A stretch of DNA of 49,926 nt from Curvibacter sp. (GTDB lineage Bacteria; Pseudomonadota; Gammaproteobacteria; Burkholderiales; Burkholderiaceae_C). How positions within the stretch are numbered: position 1 is the stretch's first letter; each line of letters begins with the position of its first letter. Under the pieces are notes generated by a model, which had not been told where the DNA came from, ran no database searches, and saw only the letters and a program-made list of their open reading frames with translations. Location: positions 1 to 49,926 of the forward strand of contig JAFAMV010000084.1 of NCBI GenBank assembly GCA_019233055.1. Reading direction: 5' to 3'. Shown piece by piece: positions 34,402 to 46,113 of this stretch. Position numbers and translations under genes: made by a program.

Positions 34402-35463
34402 ATGACCGAACCCAAGCCCTCCCGACCGACCCTGAAACGCCCCGCACCGCCGGCCGGCGATGCTCGCCGCCCCGCTGCCCGAGCCCCTGCGCCCCGGGGG
34501 CCGGCGCCGGCCGCCCGCCGCAACCCGCCGGCCGAAGGCGCCGCCGGGGCTCCGCCCCGTCCCGCCGGCCCGCGCACCGGGATCCGGACCTACCACGCCC
34601 CGGCAGCGGCATCCGCGCCGGCCTCGACGCCGGCTTTCCGACCCGCTGCCGTGGCGGCGGCCACCCCCCCCCAGACCGCTGACGACGGCCGTGCCGCGCC
34701 CACGGTCCGCCTCAACAAGCGCATGGCCGAGCTGGGCCTGTGCTCGCGCCGCGAGGCCGACGACTGGGTGGACCGGGGTTGGGTTCGGGTCAACGGCCAG
34801 GTCGCCGAGATGGGCCAGCAGGTCCGGCACAGCGACCGCATCGAGATCGATGCCCAGGCCCGGGGGCAGCAGGCCCAGCAGGTGACCATCCTGCTGCACA
34901 AGCCGGTCGGCTATGTCAGCGGCCAGGCCGAAGACGGCCACCAGCCCGCAGTGACCCTGGTGCAGGCCCGCAGCCACTGGGCGGGCGATGCCAGCCGGAC
35001 CCGCTTCAGCCCGGCCCAGTTGCGCGGCCTGGCCCCGGCCGGGCGCCTGGACATCGACTCGGTGGGCCTGCTGGTGCTGACCCAGGACGGCCGGGTGGCA
35101 CGCCAGCTGATCGGCGAGGATTCCGACACCGAAAAGGAATACCTGGTGCGGGTCACCTGCAGCGGGCCCGCCGGCGAGGTCGCCACCCGGGTGCAGGAGG
35201 TGTTCCCGCCCGAGCAACTGGCCCGCCTGCGCCACGGCCTGAGCCTGGACGGCCAGGCCCTGCGACCGGCCCAGGTCGATTGGCAGAACCCCGAGCAGTT
35301 GCGCTTCGTGCTCAAGGAAGGGCGCAAACGCCAGATCCGCCGCATGTGCGAGCAGGTCGGCCTCAAGGTGGTCGGCCTCAAGCGCATCCGCATCGGACGG
35401 GTGGTGCTGGGCCAGCTGCCTGTCGGACAATGGCGCTACCTCGGGCCCGACGAACACTTTTGA
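34402..35463 (+). CDS. rluF: RluF-like 23S rRNA pseudouridine synthase with a low-complexity N-terminus
   Basis: A 353-aa RsuA/RluB/E/F-family pseudouridine synthase. Residues 105-155 are the S4 RNA-binding domain (LNKRMAELGLCSRREADDWVDRG). The catalytic Asp lies in GRLDIDSVGLLVLT, and EKEYLVRV and GRKRQIRRMCEQVGLKVVGLKRIRIG follow the RluF pattern (an enzyme that modifies U2604 in E. coli). The first 100 residues are a Pro/Ala/Arg-rich disordered extension containing a run of nine C residues (34664-34672). RluB/RluE cannot be fully excluded; RluF is favoured by the CSRREAD and RRMCEQ motifs. Confidence 0.82.
   Translation: MTEPKPSRPTLKRPAPPAGDARRPAARAPAPRGPAPAARRNPPAEGAAGAPPRPAGPRTGIRTYHAPAAASAPASTPAFRPAAVAAATPPQTADDGRAAPTVRLNKRMAELGLCSRREADDWVDRGWVRVNGQVAEMGQQVRHSDRIEIDAQARGQQAQQVTILLHKPVGYVSGQAEDGHQPAVTLVQARSHWAGDASRTRFSPAQLRGLAPAGRLDIDSVGLLVLTQDGRVARQLIGEDSDTEKEYLVRVTCSGPAGEVATRVQEVFPPEQLARLRHGLSLDGQALRPAQVDWQNPEQLRFVLKEGRKRQIRRMCEQVGLKVVGLKRIRIGRVVLGQLPVGQWRYLGPDEHF
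34664..34672 (+). repeat. Homopolymeric C9 tract inside the rluF coding region
   Basis: Nine consecutive C residues at about codon 88, in the disordered leader before the S4 domain. Slippage by one base would shift the frame before both functional domains. It could be a contingency-type switch, a neutral accident of a GC-rich linker, or a sequencing error hotspot. Confidence 0.6.
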
Positions 35464-35577
35464 GCCACCGGTCCATTGTTTGCGCCGACAAGTCCCGATG
35501 AGGTCGATACATTCGGTAACATGTAAACCTTCGCCGGCAGCAGGTGTCTGCCAGCGGATCCCTCCGGAGAAAAGCCG

Positions 35578-36510
35578 ATGAGCTCCCCAAAATTCCGCCT
35601 CGTGACCCGCAGCGATTTCGACGGCCTGGTGTGCGCCGTGCTGCTCAATGAGCTGTCGCTGATCGACGAGATCACCTTCGTCCATCCCAAGGACATGCAG
35701 GACGGCAAGGTGCCGATCACCGACCGGGACATCACCACCAACCTGCCCTATGTGGCGGCGGCCCACCTGTCCTTCGACCACCATGAGTCCGAGACGGTGC
35801 GCAACACCGGCAACCGGCCCAACCACATCATCGAGGCCCATGCGCCCTCGGCCGCCCGCGTGGTCTACAACCACTATGGCGGCAAGGCGGCCTTCCCCCG
35901 CGTGTCCGACGACATGATGGACGCGGTCGACAAGGCCGACTCGGCGCAATTCACCCGCGAGGAGATCCTCGACCCCCAGGGCTGGGTGCTGCTGAACTAC
36001 CTGATGGATTCGCGCACCGGCCTGGGCCGCTTCCGCGAGTTCCGCATCAGCAACTACGCGCTGATGATGGACCTGATCCAGTACTGCCGCGACCACGGCA
36101 TCGAGCAGATCCTGCAACTGCCTGATGTGCAGGAGCGCGTCGGCCTGTATTTCGACCATGCGGTGCGCGCCAAGGAGCAGATCCTGCGCTGTGCCACCCA
36201 GGTCGGCAACCTGGTGGTGCTGGACCTCCGGGGCGAAGACACCATCTGGGCGGTCAACCGCTTCATGGTCTATGCGCTGTTCCCGACGGCCAACATCTCC
36301 ATCCACGTGATGTGGGGTCTGCAGAAGCAGAACACCGTGTTCGCCACCGGCAAGTCCATCCTCGACCGCAGCAGCAAGACCCATGTGGGCAACCTGATGC
36401 TCGAGTACGGCGGCGGCGGCCACAACGCGGCCGGGACCTGCCAGATCGCCAACGACAAGGCCGACAGCGTGCTGCAGACCCTGGTGCAACGCATCAACGC
36501 CGACGGCTGA
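35578..36510 (+). CDS. DHH-family phosphoesterase (exopolyphosphatase-like)
   Basis: A 310-aa protein preceded by a GGAG site. The N-terminal metal motifs are RSDFDGLV (D13, D15) and SFDHHES (D67-H68-H69), the DHH signature. The C-terminal DHHA1 domain has the glycine-rich GGGGHNAAGTC near residue 278. The family includes NrnA-type oligoribonucleases, RecJ and bacterial exopolyphosphatases. A middle segment (REFRISNYALMMDLIQYCR and VQERVGLYFDHAVRAKEQI) matches proteins annotated as exopolyphosphatase. The true substrate (nano-RNA, pAp or polyphosphate) cannot be decided from sequence. The gene ends five bases before pfkB, so the two are likely co-transcribed. Confidence 0.85.
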   Translation: MSSPKFRLVTRSDFDGLVCAVLLNELSLIDEITFVHPKDMQDGKVPITDRDITTNLPYVAAAHLSFDHHESETVRNTGNRPNHIIEAHAPSAARVVYNHYGGKAAFPRVSDDMMDAVDKADSAQFTREEILDPQGWVLLNYLMDSRTGLGRFREFRISNYALMMDLIQYCRDHGIEQILQLPDVQERVGLYFDHAVRAKEQILRCATQVGNLVVLDLRGEDTIWAVNRFMVYALFPTANISIHVMWGLQKQNTVFATGKSILDRSSKTHVGNLMLEYGGGGHNAAGTCQIANDKADSVLQTLVQRINADG

Positions 36511-36515
36511 GCGCG

Positions 36516-37469
36516 GTGTCCTCCGCCCCTGCGCCCGACATCCTCACCCTCACCCTGAACCCGGCGCTCGACCTGCTGACCACGGTCGAGAGGGTCCAGC
36601 CCACCCACAAGCTGCGCTGCGGCCCCGCGCTGTTCCATCCGGGCGGCGGCGGCGTCAATGTGGCGCGCGTGGTGCATCGCCTGGGAGCCGGGGTGCGGGC
36701 GCTCTACACCGAGGGCGGTGCCACCGGGCGCGAGCTGCGCGCACTGCTCGACCAGGAGGGCGTGCCCTGCGAAGGGCTGCCGATCGTGGCGCCCACCCGC
36801 GAGAGCCTGTCGGTCCATGAGACCTCCAGCGGACTCGACTGGCGCTTCGTGCTGCCCGGCCCCACCCTGCTGCCGGCCGAATGGGCCGCCTGCGAACAGC
36901 GCTTTGTGCAGTGCGGGGCCACGGCCGGCCACTGGGTGCTCAGCGGCAGCCTGCCGCCCGGTGTCCCCGACGACTTCTACGCCCGGCTGGCCCGCCAGGC
37001 CCGCCTGCAGGGCCGGCGGCTGGTGCTCGATGCCTCGGGCGCGGCGCTCGGCGCCGCCCTGGCCGAAGGCGTGTACCTGGTCAAACCCAGCCTGCGCGAG
37101 CTCAGCGAACACCTGGGCCGGCCGCTCGACGACGAGCCGGCCTGCCTGGCCGCGGCGCGCCAACTGATCGACCAGGGGCAGGCCGAGATCGTGGCCCTGA
37201 CCCTGGGCGAGCGTGGCGCGTTGCTGGTCAGTGCCCGCCAGGCCTGGCGCGCCCCGGCGCTGTCGGTGCCGGTGGCCAGCACCATCGGGGCGGGCGACAG
37301 CTTTGTCGGCGGCCTGGTCTGGGCCCTGGCCCGCCAGGACGACCTGGAGCAGGCGCTGCGCCTGGCCATGGCCGCCAGCGCGGCCGCCCTGCTCAGCGAG
37401 GGCACGGCCCTGTGCCAGCCGGCCGAGGTGCAGCGCCTGCGCGCCCAGGTCCGGCTGGAGGCGCTGTGA
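36516..37469 (+). CDS. pfkB: PfkB-type 6-phosphofructokinase (hexose-phosphate kinase)
   Basis: A 317-aa ribokinase-fold sugar kinase starting with GTG at 36516 (VSSAPAPDILTLTLNPALD); no ATG lies in the right place. The N-terminal signature KLRCGPALFHPGGGGVNVARVVHRLG and the C-terminal STIGAGDSFVGG, with catalytic D261, closely follow E. coli PfkB. Other family marks are GSLPPGVPDDFY and VKPSLRELSEHLG. It should phosphorylate fructose-6-phosphate; tagatose-6-phosphate or fructose-1-phosphate kinases are the alternatives, but there are no neighbouring PTS or tagatose genes. The upstream reading frame into the DHH gene is not coding. Confidence 0.85.
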   Translation: MSSAPAPDILTLTLNPALDLLTTVERVQPTHKLRCGPALFHPGGGGVNVARVVHRLGAGVRALYTEGGATGRELRALLDQEGVPCEGLPIVAPTRESLSVHETSSGLDWRFVLPGPTLLPAEWAACEQRFVQCGATAGHWVLSGSLPPGVPDDFYARLARQARLQGRRLVLDASGAALGAALAEGVYLVKPSLRELSEHLGRPLDDEPACLAAARQLIDQGQAEIVALTLGERGALLVSARQAWRAPALSVPVASTIGAGDSFVGGLVWALARQDDLEQALRLAMAASAAALLSEGTALCQPAEVQRLRAQVRLEAL

Positions 37470-37499
37470 GCCTGCGCGCCCCGCCTGGACCGCTTCTCT

Positions 37500-37526
37500 C
37501 TTGAAAGCGCCGGCAGCGCCCATAAT
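37500..37526 (+). promoter_or_regulatory. Sigma-32 (RpoH) type heat-shock promoter of htpG
   Basis: CTTGAAA (37500-37506) is followed after 12 bases by CCCATAAT (37519-37526), a close match to the RpoH consensus. Transcription would begin near 37533, giving a leader of about 80 bases before the htpG ATG. Confidence 0.8.
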
Positions 37527-37615
37527 TCACGCCTGCCGGGGTCCGGCCCATCAGGGCGGGCCCGCGTGTCACCGTTTTTTCCCTGACTTCACCAGTCCCC
37601 ATCCCGAGACGAGCC

Positions 37616-39562
37616 ATGAGCAAACAAACCCTGTCGTTCCAGGCCGAGGTCGCACAACTGCTGCACCTGGTCACCCATTCGCTGTATTCGAACCGTGAAA
37701 TCTTCCTGCGCGAGCTGATCTCCAACGCCAGCGATGCCTGCGACAAGCTCCGCTTCGAAGGCCTGAACAACGCCGCCCTGTACGAGGACGCCCCGAACCT
37801 CGAGGTGCGCGTGGCCTTCGACAAGGCGGCCAAGACCCTGACCATCACCGACAACGGCATCGGCATGTCGCAACAGGAAGCCATCGACCACCTGGGCACC
37901 ATCGCCAAGAGCGGCACCAAGGACTTCATGAGCAAGCTCAGCGGCGACCAGAAGGCCGACGCCCAGCTGATCGGCCAGTTCGGCGTGGGCTTCTACTCGG
38001 GCTTCATCGTCGCCGACCGCATCACCGTCGAATCGCGCCGTGCCGGCCTCACGGCCGAAGAGGGCGTGCGCTGGGTCAGCGGCGGTGCCGGCGACTTCGA
38101 GGTCGAGACCCTCAGCCGGGCCCAGCGCGGCACCAGCGTCATCCTGCATCTGCGCGACGATGCCGACGAGTTCCTCAACCTCTGGAAGCTCAAGCAGATC
38201 ATCGGCAAGTACTCGGACCACATCAGCCTGCCCATCCTCATGGAAAAGGAGGAGTGGAAGGAAGGCGAAGACAACCAGCCCGGCACCATGGTGCCCACCG
38301 GCGAATGGGAGACGGTCAACAAGGCCAACGCGCTGTGGACCCGGCCCAAGAAGGAGATCACCGAGGAGCAGTACGTCGATTTCTACAAGGCCATCAGCCA
38401 CGATTTCGAAGCCCCGCTGACCTGGGCGCACAACCGCGTCGAGGGCAACACCGAGTACAACCAGCTGCTCTACATCCCGGCCAAGGCGCCCTTCGATCTG
38501 TGGAACCGCGACAAGAAGGCCGGCGTCAAGCTCTACGTCAAGCGCGTCTTCATCATGGATGATGCCGAGGCCCTGATGCCCACCTACCTGCGCTTCGTCA
38601 AGGGCGTGATCGATTCGGCCGACCTGCCGCTCAATGTCAGCCGCGAGCTGCTGCAGGAAAGCCGCGATGTGCGCGCCATCCGCGAGGGCTCGACCAAGCG
38701 CGTGCTGTCCATGCTCGAAGACCTGGCCAAACACGACCGCCATGACGCCGCGCCCGGTGCCGACGGTGTCACCGATGTGGTCGATGCCGACGACAAGGCC
38801 AAGGAAGGCAAGTACAGCAGCTTCTACGCCGAATTCGGCTCGGTGCTGAAGGAAGGCCTCGGCGAGGACTTCGGTAACCGCGAGCGCCTGGCCAAGCTGC
38901 TGCGCTACGCCAGCACCCAGAGCGACACTGCCCATGTCAGCCTGGCCGACTACAAGGCCCGCATGAAGGATGGCCAGGAGGCCATCTACTACATCACCGC
39001 CGACACCCTGGCCGCCGCCAAGAACAGCCCGCAGCTCGAGCTGTTCAAGAAGAAGGGCATCGAGGTGCTGCTGATGACCGACCGCGTGGACGAGTGGTCG
39101 CTCAACTACCTCAACGAGTTCGACGGCACGCCGCTGCAAAGCGTGGCCAAGGGCGCGGTCGACCTCGGCACGCTGCAGGACGAAGCCGAGAAGAAGGCCG
39201 CCGAAGAGGCCGCCGAAACCTTCAAGCCCCTGCTGGCCAAGCTCAAGGAAGCGCTCAAGGACAAGGCCGAAGACGTGCGCGTGACCACCCGCCTGGTCGA
39301 CTCGCCGGCCTGCCTGGTGGTGCAGGACGGCGGCATGAGCACCCAGCTGGCCCGCATGCTCAAGCAGGCCGGCCAGAGCGCCCCCGAGGCCAAGCCGGTG
39401 CTCGAAGTCAATGCCGAGCACCCCCTGGTCAGGAAGCTCGACGGCAGCGTGCACTTCAACGACCTCGCCCACATCCTGTTCGACCAGGCCCTGCTCGCCG
39501 AGGGCGGCCTGCCGGAAGACCCGGCGGCCTATGTGAAGCGGGTCAATGCGCTGCTGGCCTGA
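37616..39562 (+). CDS. htpG: HtpG, Hsp90-family chaperone
   Basis: A 648-aa Hsp90 homologue of normal bacterial length. The N-terminal ATPase domain shows [17 protein letters not shown] residues, [15 protein letters not shown] and [11 protein letters not shown] (the nucleotide-binding loops). The middle domain has [32 protein letters not shown] and the C-terminal dimerisation region follows. There is no eukaryotic charged linker or MEEVD tail. A sigma-32-type promoter stands in front, so heat-shock control is expected. Its last 20 bp overlap the end of the polyketide synthase gene on the other strand. Confidence 0.97.
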   Translation: MSKQTLSFQAEVAQLLHLVTHSLYSNREIFLRELISNASDACDKLRFEGLNNAALYEDAPNLEVRVAFDKAAKTLTITDNGIGMSQQEAIDHLGTIAKSGTKDFMSKLSGDQKADAQLIGQFGVGFYSGFIVADRITVESRRAGLTAEEGVRWVSGGAGDFEVETLSRAQRGTSVILHLRDDADEFLNLWKLKQIIGKYSDHISLPILMEKEEWKEGEDNQPGTMVPTGEWETVNKANALWTRPKKEITEEQYVDFYKAISHDFEAPLTWAHNRVEGNTEYNQLLYIPAKAPFDLWNRDKKAGVKLYVKRVFIMDDAEALMPTYLRFVKGVIDSADLPLNVSRELLQESRDVRAIREGSTKRVLSMLEDLAKHDRHDAAPGADGVTDVVDADDKAKEGKYSSFYAEFGSVLKEGLGEDFGNRERLAKLLRYASTQSDTAHVSLADYKARMKDGQEAIYYITADTLAAAKNSPQLELFKKKGIEVLLMTDRVDEWSLNYLNEFDGTPLQSVAKGAVDLGTLQDEAEKKAAEEAAETFKPLLAKLKEALKDKAEDVRVTTRLVDSPACLVVQDGGMSTQLARMLKQAGQSAPEAKPVLEVNAEHPLVRKLDGSVHFNDLAHILFDQALLAEGGLPEDPAAYVKRVNALLA

Positions 39563-42500
39563 CCTGGCCTGTGGGGGGCGCGGCCGGAGCGTGGCCGCCG
39601 CCCTCTTTCTCGGCGAGCCCCATGCGTTGCAGCAGCCGGGCCGCCAGGGCGGCCAGCCCGCCGCTGCGGGTGAACTCGAGGGCTGAGATCTCGACGCCGA
39701 GGGCGGTGTTGATGCGCAGATTGAGTTCGACCCCCATCAGCGAATCCAGGCCCAGCTCGGGCAGTGGCGTCTGGCTGTCGACCGACTCGGCAGGAATGCC
39801 CATGACGGCGGCGATGTGCTCGCGCAGCAGCGCGGTCAGGGCGGCGACCCGCTCCTCTGCAGGCAGGGCCTGCAGGCGGGCGTGCAATTCGCGGCTGGCC
39901 GACTGGCCGGCGCCGGCCGTCTGCACCAGGTCGGCAAAGCGCCGGACCGTGCTGGAAGCCGGGAAGGCGCGGGCCCAGGTCGGCCAGTCGATGCGGCCCA
40001 CGACCACCTGGGTCGCCCCCAGGGCCAGCACGGCGTCCAGGTATTCGCAGGCCCGGCCCATGCCGAGGGTGCCGTAGCCCAACAGGCCGAGGTAGCGGGC
40101 TACCTCCTCCGAGCTTTCGGCCATGCCGCCACCGCTCAGCGCCCCCCAGTTCACCGACGTGGCCGGCAGCCCCTTTGCCCGGCGCAGCGCGGCCAGGCCA
40201 TCGAGCATGGCATTGGCGGCGGCGTAGGAGGTCTGGGGCACGGTGCCGGTGACCGCCGTGATCGACGAATACAGCACAAAGAGATCGACCGCCGTGCCGC
40301 TGCGCTCCAGGGCCTGGTGCAGGTGCAGGGCGCCCAGGGCCTTGGGCGCCAGCACGGTCCGCAGGGCCTGCTCGCTGAGGTTGATGATCGGACCATCGAG
40401 CGCCACGCCTGCCGTGTGGAAGATGCCGCGCAGGGGCGGAAGTTGCTGCCGGATGCGCTCGATCAAGGCCTGCACGGCCTGGGCATCGGCCACGTCCACG
40501 GTCTCGTCGTGCACCTTGACGCCCTGGGCCGCCCAGGCGGCTGCGGCGGCGTGCTGGGCTGCCGAGACGGGGCCGCTGCGGCTCACCAGCACGAGATGCC
40601 GGGCACCCTTGGAGACCAGCCAATGGGCGGTGCTCAGGCCGAAGGCGCCCCAGCCGCCGGTGATCAGGTAGCAGCCGTCGCCGTGGATGGGCGTGTGGGC
40701 CGGGGCGGGCCGGATCTGGACGGCCGGATCGCTGAAATCGAGCATGACCCGTCCGATGTGGGCCGAGCGCTGCACCATCTCGAAGGCCTCGGGCATGCGG
40801 CTCAGGGGCATCAGGTGGTTCGGCAGGGTCCGATACCTGCCCTGGCGGAAGCCTTCGACGATGTCGTTCTGGAGCTGCTGCACCAGGGCCGGCCGGAACG
40901 CGCACATGCGGTCGATGTCCACCGAGACGAAGGACAGGTTCTTTTCGAAGGGCCTGAGCGGCAGGGGTCGGTCCGTGAAGATGTCGAGCTTGCCCACCTC
41001 GATCACGCGTCCGAATTCGGCGGCCACATCCAGATTGGCGGTGATGATGTCTGCGGGCGCCGAATTGATGACCACGTCGGCACCCCGCCCTCCGGTCAGC
41101 CGCCGGACTTCGTCGACGAAATCGATCGAGCGCGAGTCGAACACGGCCTCGGCCCCCAGGCCGGCCGCGATCTCCCGCCGCTGCGCAGTGCTGGCGGTGG
41201 CGAAGACCCGTGCACCGGCGGCGCGTGCGGCCTGGATGGCGGCGGCACCCACGCCACCGGCGCCGCCATGCACCAGCACCACCTCGCCGGGCTGCACCTG
41301 GGCGGCGTGGAAGACGCAGTACTGGGCGGTCAGCCATGGCACCATTGCCGCCAGGTCGACCGGGTGTTCATCGGCCGGCACCCGGATGAAAAAGCCCTCG
41401 TCGAGGCGGGTGGTGAGGTAGCGGCGGGCCATGCCCCGGCTGCCGAAGACCACGGTGTCGCCAGGCGAAAAACGGGTCACGGCCGGCCCCACGCGGCAGA
41501 CCACGCCGACCCCGCTCATGCCGATGTCCAGACCGAAGTAGGTGCCGCTGAGTTCGCGCATGCCGAGCAGGCCGACAACCTTCATCGCGTCCTTGTAGTT
41601 CAGTTCGAGGGCCTCGAGCCGCAGCTCGATCTCGTCTTCGCCGGGTGCCCGTCTGGGCACCTCGCGCAGGCTCAGATCCGTCAGCAGCCGGGAGGCCGGC
41701 AGCTCGATGGCGAAATTGCGCTCGGGGTTCGATTCGGTCCGGGCCTGGTCGAGTTCGGCGCGTCGCCCGGGCAGGGTGCGTTGCCATTGCGGCACCAGGG
41801 CCTGTCCGTTGCGCAGCAGAAGCTCATCCACCTCGGGCTGGCTGTGCGCCAGCCGTGCGATCCAGTGCCCTATCTCCTCGGGTCGGGTGTGGGCGTCCAC
41901 GTCCAGCCAGCACCAGTGGCGGGTCGAATCCTCGTTGCGCAAGACCCGTCGCGCGCCGACCAGGGCCGCCTGGGCCAGGTGGGGCGGGCGGCCGCCCGGC
42001 AGGCCGACGGCCTCGCGCGTCAGCACCAGGCCCCGAACGGCCGGGGCGCTGCCGCGCTCCTCTTCAAGTCGCGCCAGGACTTCCTGGACTGCCAACGACA
42101 ACCCTGCCAGGGCGGCAACGCCACAGACTGCCTGGTCGATTTCGTGGGCGGCCGGATCGGCGCCCCCTGTGTCGGCGCTCCCCCTGTCGGCGTTTTCCTG
42201 GCCGGCCGCGCACAGCACCAGGGTGGGCGCTGAGTCACTCTCTGCCAGCATGCTTCTGAGGCGCGGCACCAGGGCTTCGGTGAGTGCTGCCGGATCGCTG
42301 CCTTGCACGATCATCGAGCGATGGGTGGGGGCGGTGCCCTCGAGTGCAGCCACCAGGGGGCGCGTGTGCGGGCCCAGTCCCACGATGAACAGGGTCGGCT
42401 CAGGGTGGTCCGGGCCGGGCGCCGGCAACGGCCCTTCGGTCCAGGGGGTGGTGACCGCCTCATACCAGAAGGCTTCGAGTTCGCCGAGCACCGAGGGGCG

Positions 42501-45500
42501 GGGGGTGAGCGGGCGGAATTGCACGCGGCGCATTTCGAGCACCGGCCGGCCCTCGCTGTCCTGCAGTGCGATGTCGGCCACCAGATCGGGTTCTGCGGCC
42601 TGGGGTGTGCGGCGGATCACCTTGACCTGCACCCGGTCGGGGATGGGGCCGAATTGCCGGATGCCCTGCAGCCCGGCCGGCACCATCGGTGACTCGTCGG
42701 CAAGCTCTGCGCGGCCCTCATCGACGGCCAGGGCGGCCCAGGCCGCCATGCATTGCAGGGCGCAGTCGAGCACGGCAGGGTGGGCCTGATGCCGGGAGGG
42801 TGCCGTGAGCCCGTCCAGGGTCGCCACCAGGGTGTCCGCATGGACCTCCACATGGCGGATGCGTTGGAAATGGGGGCCGTATTTCAGACCGGCGGCTGCG
42901 AGCCGTTCATACAGCTGCGGGCCTTCGATGCGCCGGGCGGGGCCGGCAGGCGGGGGCTGAGGGTGTTCAGGCGTGTCGATGCTGGGACCTGTCCGGGTGC
43001 TGATCAGGCGCCCGCGCGCGTGCAGGGTCCAATCCTTGCCGTCTGCCGGCCGGCTTCGCACGGTGAAGCGGCGGGTCTCTTCGTGCACGCACAGGCGCAG
43101 CATCGGTGCCTCGTGCTCTCCGATCACCAGGGGGGCGATGAATTCGACGTTTTCCAGTGCCGGCTGGGCCCGGCCGGTCACCGCCACGGCGGCCGCCAGC
43201 GCGGCATCCAGGTAGGCGGCGCCCGGGAGCAGCACCGCACCGGCCACCACATGGTCTTTCAGCCAGGGCAGGGCGCCGACGCTGAGCTCGCACTCCCACT
43301 CGGCCTGGCTGGCGCTGGTGCGGAAACCGGGCAGCACCGGCAGGTCGGGGTCTCCCAGGCGGTCGCGGCGCAGGTCCTCGACCTCGGTCCACAGGGGCAC
43401 CCTCTGGAAGCGGTGGCAGGGCAGATCGGCCTGCAGCACAGGTCCCAGCAGCCCGCCCGGAGGTTCGCGTTCATCCAGGGCGCCCAATGTGTACAGCTCC
43501 GCCAGCGCCGTGCGCAGCCGGGCCATGTCGTCCTGCTGGCGTGCCAGGGTGTGCACGCAGGCGCCGGTCTCGCCCTGGCTTTGCAGCACCTGCCGCACGT
43601 TGCCGGCCAGCACGGAATGCGGGCCCACTTCGGCAAAGCAGCGGTAGCCGTCCTGGATCAAGGCGCTGATGGCCTGGGCGAAGCGCACGGGCTGGCGGAC
43701 ATTGGCCAGCCAGTAGTCGGCATCCCAGAGGGAGCCGCTTCCCTGGACCTGCTGCCCTGTGACGGTCGAATACAGCGGGACGCGGGGCGGCCTGGGCTGG
43801 AGACCGGAAAGCGCATCGCGCAATTCGTCCAGGATGGGGTCCATCAGATGGCTGTGATAGGGCACTTCGACCTGCAGCAGGCGCTGGAAGACGCCCTCCT
43901 GGCCCAGTTGGGCGGCCAGATCTTGCAGAGACCCGCTGTGGCCCGCCAAGGTCACGGCTTGCGGCCCGTTGACCGCCGCGATCTCCACCCCCTGGCAGTC
44001 GATGATGCGCCGGAGTGCCTCGGCTTCGGACAGGCCGACCGCCAACATGCTGCCCAGCCCTGCCTGGCGCGCCTGCAGCCGCGCACGGTGGTAGGAGACG
44101 GTCAAGGCGTCCTTCAGGGTGAGCATGCCGCTCAGATAGGCGGCGCTGACCTCGCCCACGCTGTGGCCGACGATGGCCGAGGGCCGCACGCCCCAATGGG
44201 CCAGCTCTTCGGCCAGCGCCACCTGGACCAGGAAGTTGGTGGGTTGGGCTACCGCCGTCTGCGTCACCCGCGAATCGGCCTCTTCCTGCCCCAGCGCCTG
44301 CACCAGGGACCAGCCTGCCATGGGCTTGAACACGGCGTCGATCTCTTCGGCCACGCGGGCAAACGTGCCGCCTGCGTCCAGGAGGTCGCGGGCCATGCCC
44401 CACCATTGCGGGCCCATGCCGCTGAGCACGAAGACCAGCCTGCGGCCCTGGGGCAGGGCGCGGACGCTGGCCTTGCCGCCGCCCTCGGCCAGCGCCTGCA
44501 ACTGCTCCAGCAGGTCTTGCCGGTCGAGATAGGGCGCGGCCAACCGACTGGGTTGGTGCATGCGCCGGGTCCACAGCGCGTCCACCCAGTGATCGACCGA
44601 GACCGACTCGGGCAAGGTCTCCAGGGCACGGGCCAGGTCGGCGGCAAAGGCCCGGGCGCCCGGGTCGTTGCGCCCGGAGACCGGACAGACCCGGGCCTGT
44701 GCCGCCCGCCGTTGGGCCGGCGCGGCCACGGGCGCTGGCGTGGGGGCAGCCACCAGCACGGCATGGGCATTGCTGCCGCCGTAGCCGAAGCCGTTCACCG
44801 CAGCGGCCGGCAGCCCATAGGCCGCCGGAAACGGCTCGACCTCCAGCGGCACCTGGAGCCGATAGGCATCGAAGGGGATGGCCGGGTTGAGTTCCTGCAG
44901 CCAGGCCTGGGGGGCGATGGTGCGGTGGTGCAGCGTCAGGGCGGCCTTGATCACGCTGGCGACGCCGGCGGCGGCTTCGGTGTGTCCGATCGAGGCCTTG
45001 ATGGAGCCCACGCGCAGAGCCTCCTGACGCCCCTCCACAGCCCCCAGCATGCGGCCGATGGCGGCCATCTCGATCGGGTCGCCGACCGCCGTGCCCGTGC
45101 CGTGGGCCTCGACATAACCGATGTCGGCCGGCGAGAGCCGCGCGCGGGCGGTCACTTCGCGGATCAGCTCGGACTGGGCCTGCTCATTGGGCACGGTGAT
45201 GCCGCTCGTGCGACCGTCCTGGTTGCTGCCGGTGGCGCGGATCACCGCGTAGATGCGGTCTCCGTGCGCCAGCGCCTGTTCGAGCGGGCGCAGCACCACG
45301 ACCCCGGCGCCCTCGCCACGCGCGTAGCCGTCGGCGGACTTGTCGAAGGTCTTGCAGCGACCGTCGGGTGCCAGGAAATGGCCTTTGCACATCGAGATGA
45401 AGGTCTCGGGCCGGATCATGGCGTTGACGCCGCCCACCAGGGCCATCTCGATCTCGCCGCGCTGCAGTGCCGACACCGCTTCGTGCAAGGCGACCAGGGA

Positions 45501-46031
45501 CGAGGAGCAGGCCGTGTCGATGGTCATGCTGGGGCCGCGCAGGTCGAACACAAACGAGATGCGGTTGGACAGCATGGTGTAGGTGCTGCTGGTGGGTGTG
45601 TGCATGCTGATGGCATGGCGGGCCGGTTCGCTGTGGCGCGCGGCCATGTTGTCCGCCGTGAACCCCCCGACGTAGACGCCCACCGGCTGGCCGGCCACCC
45701 TTCCTGCCTGGCCGGCATCGTCCAGGGCCTCCTGGGCCACTTCGAGCATCAGGCGCTGCTGCGGGTCCATGATGGCGGCCTCGCGGGGCGAGATGCCGAA
45801 GAACTCGGGGTCGAATTCGGTCAGAGGGTCACTCAGAAAACCCGCCTTGCGGGTGTACATGCGGCCGGGCACCTCTGGATCAGGGTCGTAAAAGCGTTCG
45901 ACATCCCAGCGGTCTGCGGGGATGTCGACCATGCCATCCCCCTTGGTGGTCAGCAGGGTCCAGAGATCCGAGGGCTTGCGCACCCCTCCCGGAAAACGGC
46001 AGCCAATTCCGACGATGGCAATATCGACCAT
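39543..46031 (-). CDS. Stand-alone fully reducing type I polyketide synthase (KS-AT-DH-ER-KR-ACP)
   Basis: A 2162-aa single-module synthase. KS: C175 in DTACSSS, H310 and H350. AT: S624 in GHSVG, with YHSH at 725-728 in the specificity position, so malonyl versus methylmalonyl cannot be read. DH: H927 in [11 protein letters not shown] and D1089. A structural region follows (about 1190-1440). [18 protein letters not shown] near 1585-1600. [10 protein letters not shown] (1791-1798) with S1923, Y1936 and N1940. ACP: phosphopantetheine Ser2097 in GLDSL. There is no thioesterase, reductase or docking domain, so it is probably iterative, builds a saturated chain, and depends on a separate enzyme for release. 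An AAGG site precedes the ATG at 46031. No phosphopantetheinyl transferase is in the window. Confidence 0.94.
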   Translation of the reverse strand: MVDIAIVGIGCRFPGGVRKPSDLWTLLTTKGDGMVDIPADRWDVERFYDPDPEVPGRMYTRKAGFLSDPLTEFDPEFFGISPREAAIMDPQQRLMLEVAQEALDDAGQAGRVAGQPVGVYVGGFTADNMAARHSEPARHAISMHTPTSSTYTMLSNRISFVFDLRGPSMTIDTACSSSLVALHEAVSALQRGEIEMALVGGVNAMIRPETFISMCKGHFLAPDGRCKTFDKSADGYARGEGAGVVVLRPLEQALAHGDRIYAVIRATGSNQDGRTSGITVPNEQAQSELIREVTARARLSPADIGYVEAHGTGTAVGDPIEMAAIGRMLGAVEGRQEALRVGSIKASIGHTEAAAGVASVIKAALTLHHRTIAPQAWLQELNPAIPFDAYRLQVPLEVEPFPAAYGLPAAAVNGFGYGGSNAHAVLVAAPTPAPVAAPAQRRAAQARVCPVSGRNDPGARAFAADLARALETLPESVSVDHWVDALWTRRMHQPSRLAAPYLDRQDLLEQLQALAEGGGKASVRALPQGRRLVFVLSGMGPQWWGMARDLLDAGGTFARVAEEIDAVFKPMAGWSLVQALGQEEADSRVTQTAVAQPTNFLVQVALAEELAHWGVRPSAIVGHSVGEVSAAYLSGMLTLKDALTVSYHRARLQARQAGLGSMLAVGLSEAEALRRIIDCQGVEIAAVNGPQAVTLAGHSGSLQDLAAQLGQEGVFQRLLQVEVPYHSHLMDPILDELRDALSGLQPRPPRVPLYSTVTGQQVQGSGSLWDADYWLANVRQPVRFAQAISALIQDGYRCFAEVGPHSVLAGNVRQVLQSQGETGACVHTLARQQDDMARLRTALAELYTLGALDEREPPGGLLGPVLQADLPCHRFQRVPLWTEVEDLRRDRLGDPDLPVLPGFRTSASQAEWECELSVGALPWLKDHVVAGAVLLPGAAYLDAALAAAVAVTGRAQPALENVEFIAPLVIGEHEAPMLRLCVHEETRRFTVRSRPADGKDWTLHARGRLISTRTGPSIDTPEHPQPPPAGPARRIEGPQLYERLAAAGLKYGPHFQRIRHVEVHADTLVATLDGLTAPSRHQAHPAVLDCALQCMAAWAALAVDEGRAELADESPMVPAGLQGIRQFGPIPDRVQVKVIRRTPQAAEPDLVADIALQDSEGRPVLEMRRVQFRPLTPRPSVLGELEAFWYEAVTTPWTEGPLPAPGPDHPEPTLFIVGLGPHTRPLVAALEGTAPTHRSMIVQGSDPAALTEALVPRLRSMLAESDSAPTLVLCAAGQENADRGSADTGGADPAAHEIDQAVCGVAALAGLSLAVQEVLARLEEERGSAPAVRGLVLTREAVGLPGGRPPHLAQAALVGARRVLRNEDSTRHWCWLDVDAHTRPEEIGHWIARLAHSQPEVDELLLRNGQALVPQWQRTLPGRRAELDQARTESNPERNFAIELPASRLLTDLSLREVPRRAPGEDEIELRLEALELNYKDAMKVVGLLGMRELSGTYFGLDIGMSGVGVVCRVGPAVTRFSPGDTVVFGSRGMARRYLTTRLDEGFFIRVPADEHPVDLAAMVPWLTAQYCVFHAAQVQPGEVVLVHGGAGGVGAAAIQAARAAGARVFATASTAQRREIAAGLGAEAVFDSRSIDFVDEVRRLTGGRGADVVINSAPADIITANLDVAAEFGRVIEVGKLDIFTDRPLPLRPFEKNLSFVSVDIDRMCAFRPALVQQLQNDIVEGFRQGRYRTLPNHLMPLSRMPEAFEMVQRSAHIGRVMLDFSDPAVQIRPAPAHTPIHGDGCYLITGGWGAFGLSTAHWLVSKGARHLVLVSRSGPVSAAQHAAAAAWAAQGVKVHDETVDVADAQAVQALIERIRQQLPPLRGIFHTAGVALDGPIINLSEQALRTVLAPKALGALHLHQALERSGTAVDLFVLYSSITAVTGTVPQTSYAAANAMLDGLAALRRAKGLPATSVNWGALSGGGMAESSEEVARYLGLLGYGTLGMGRACEYLDAVLALGATQVVVGRIDWPTWARAFPASSTVRRFADLVQTAGAGQSASRELHARLQALPAEERVAALTALLREHIAAVMGIPAESVDSQTPLPELGLDSLMGVELNLRINTALGVEISALEFTRSGGLAALAARLLQRMGLAEKEGGGHAPAAPPTGQVRPAAH

Positions 46032-46113
46032 GATGGGATCCTTATCAATTAGGTTTCAAAAAAATGCCAAAACCATGAATGTCCGCAATTTCTTTGGCGC
46101 GATCTTGCCCCTG

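Noticed and set aside
31894..36489. 1531-codon open frame on the minus strand
   Set aside because: It runs antisense to the GGDEF-EAL, rluF and DHH genes and has only composition-driven, low-complexity sequence.
42753..46052. 1099-codon open frame on the plus strand opposite the PKS
   Set aside because: It is a GC-driven mirror of the KS-AT-DH region with no recognisable family.
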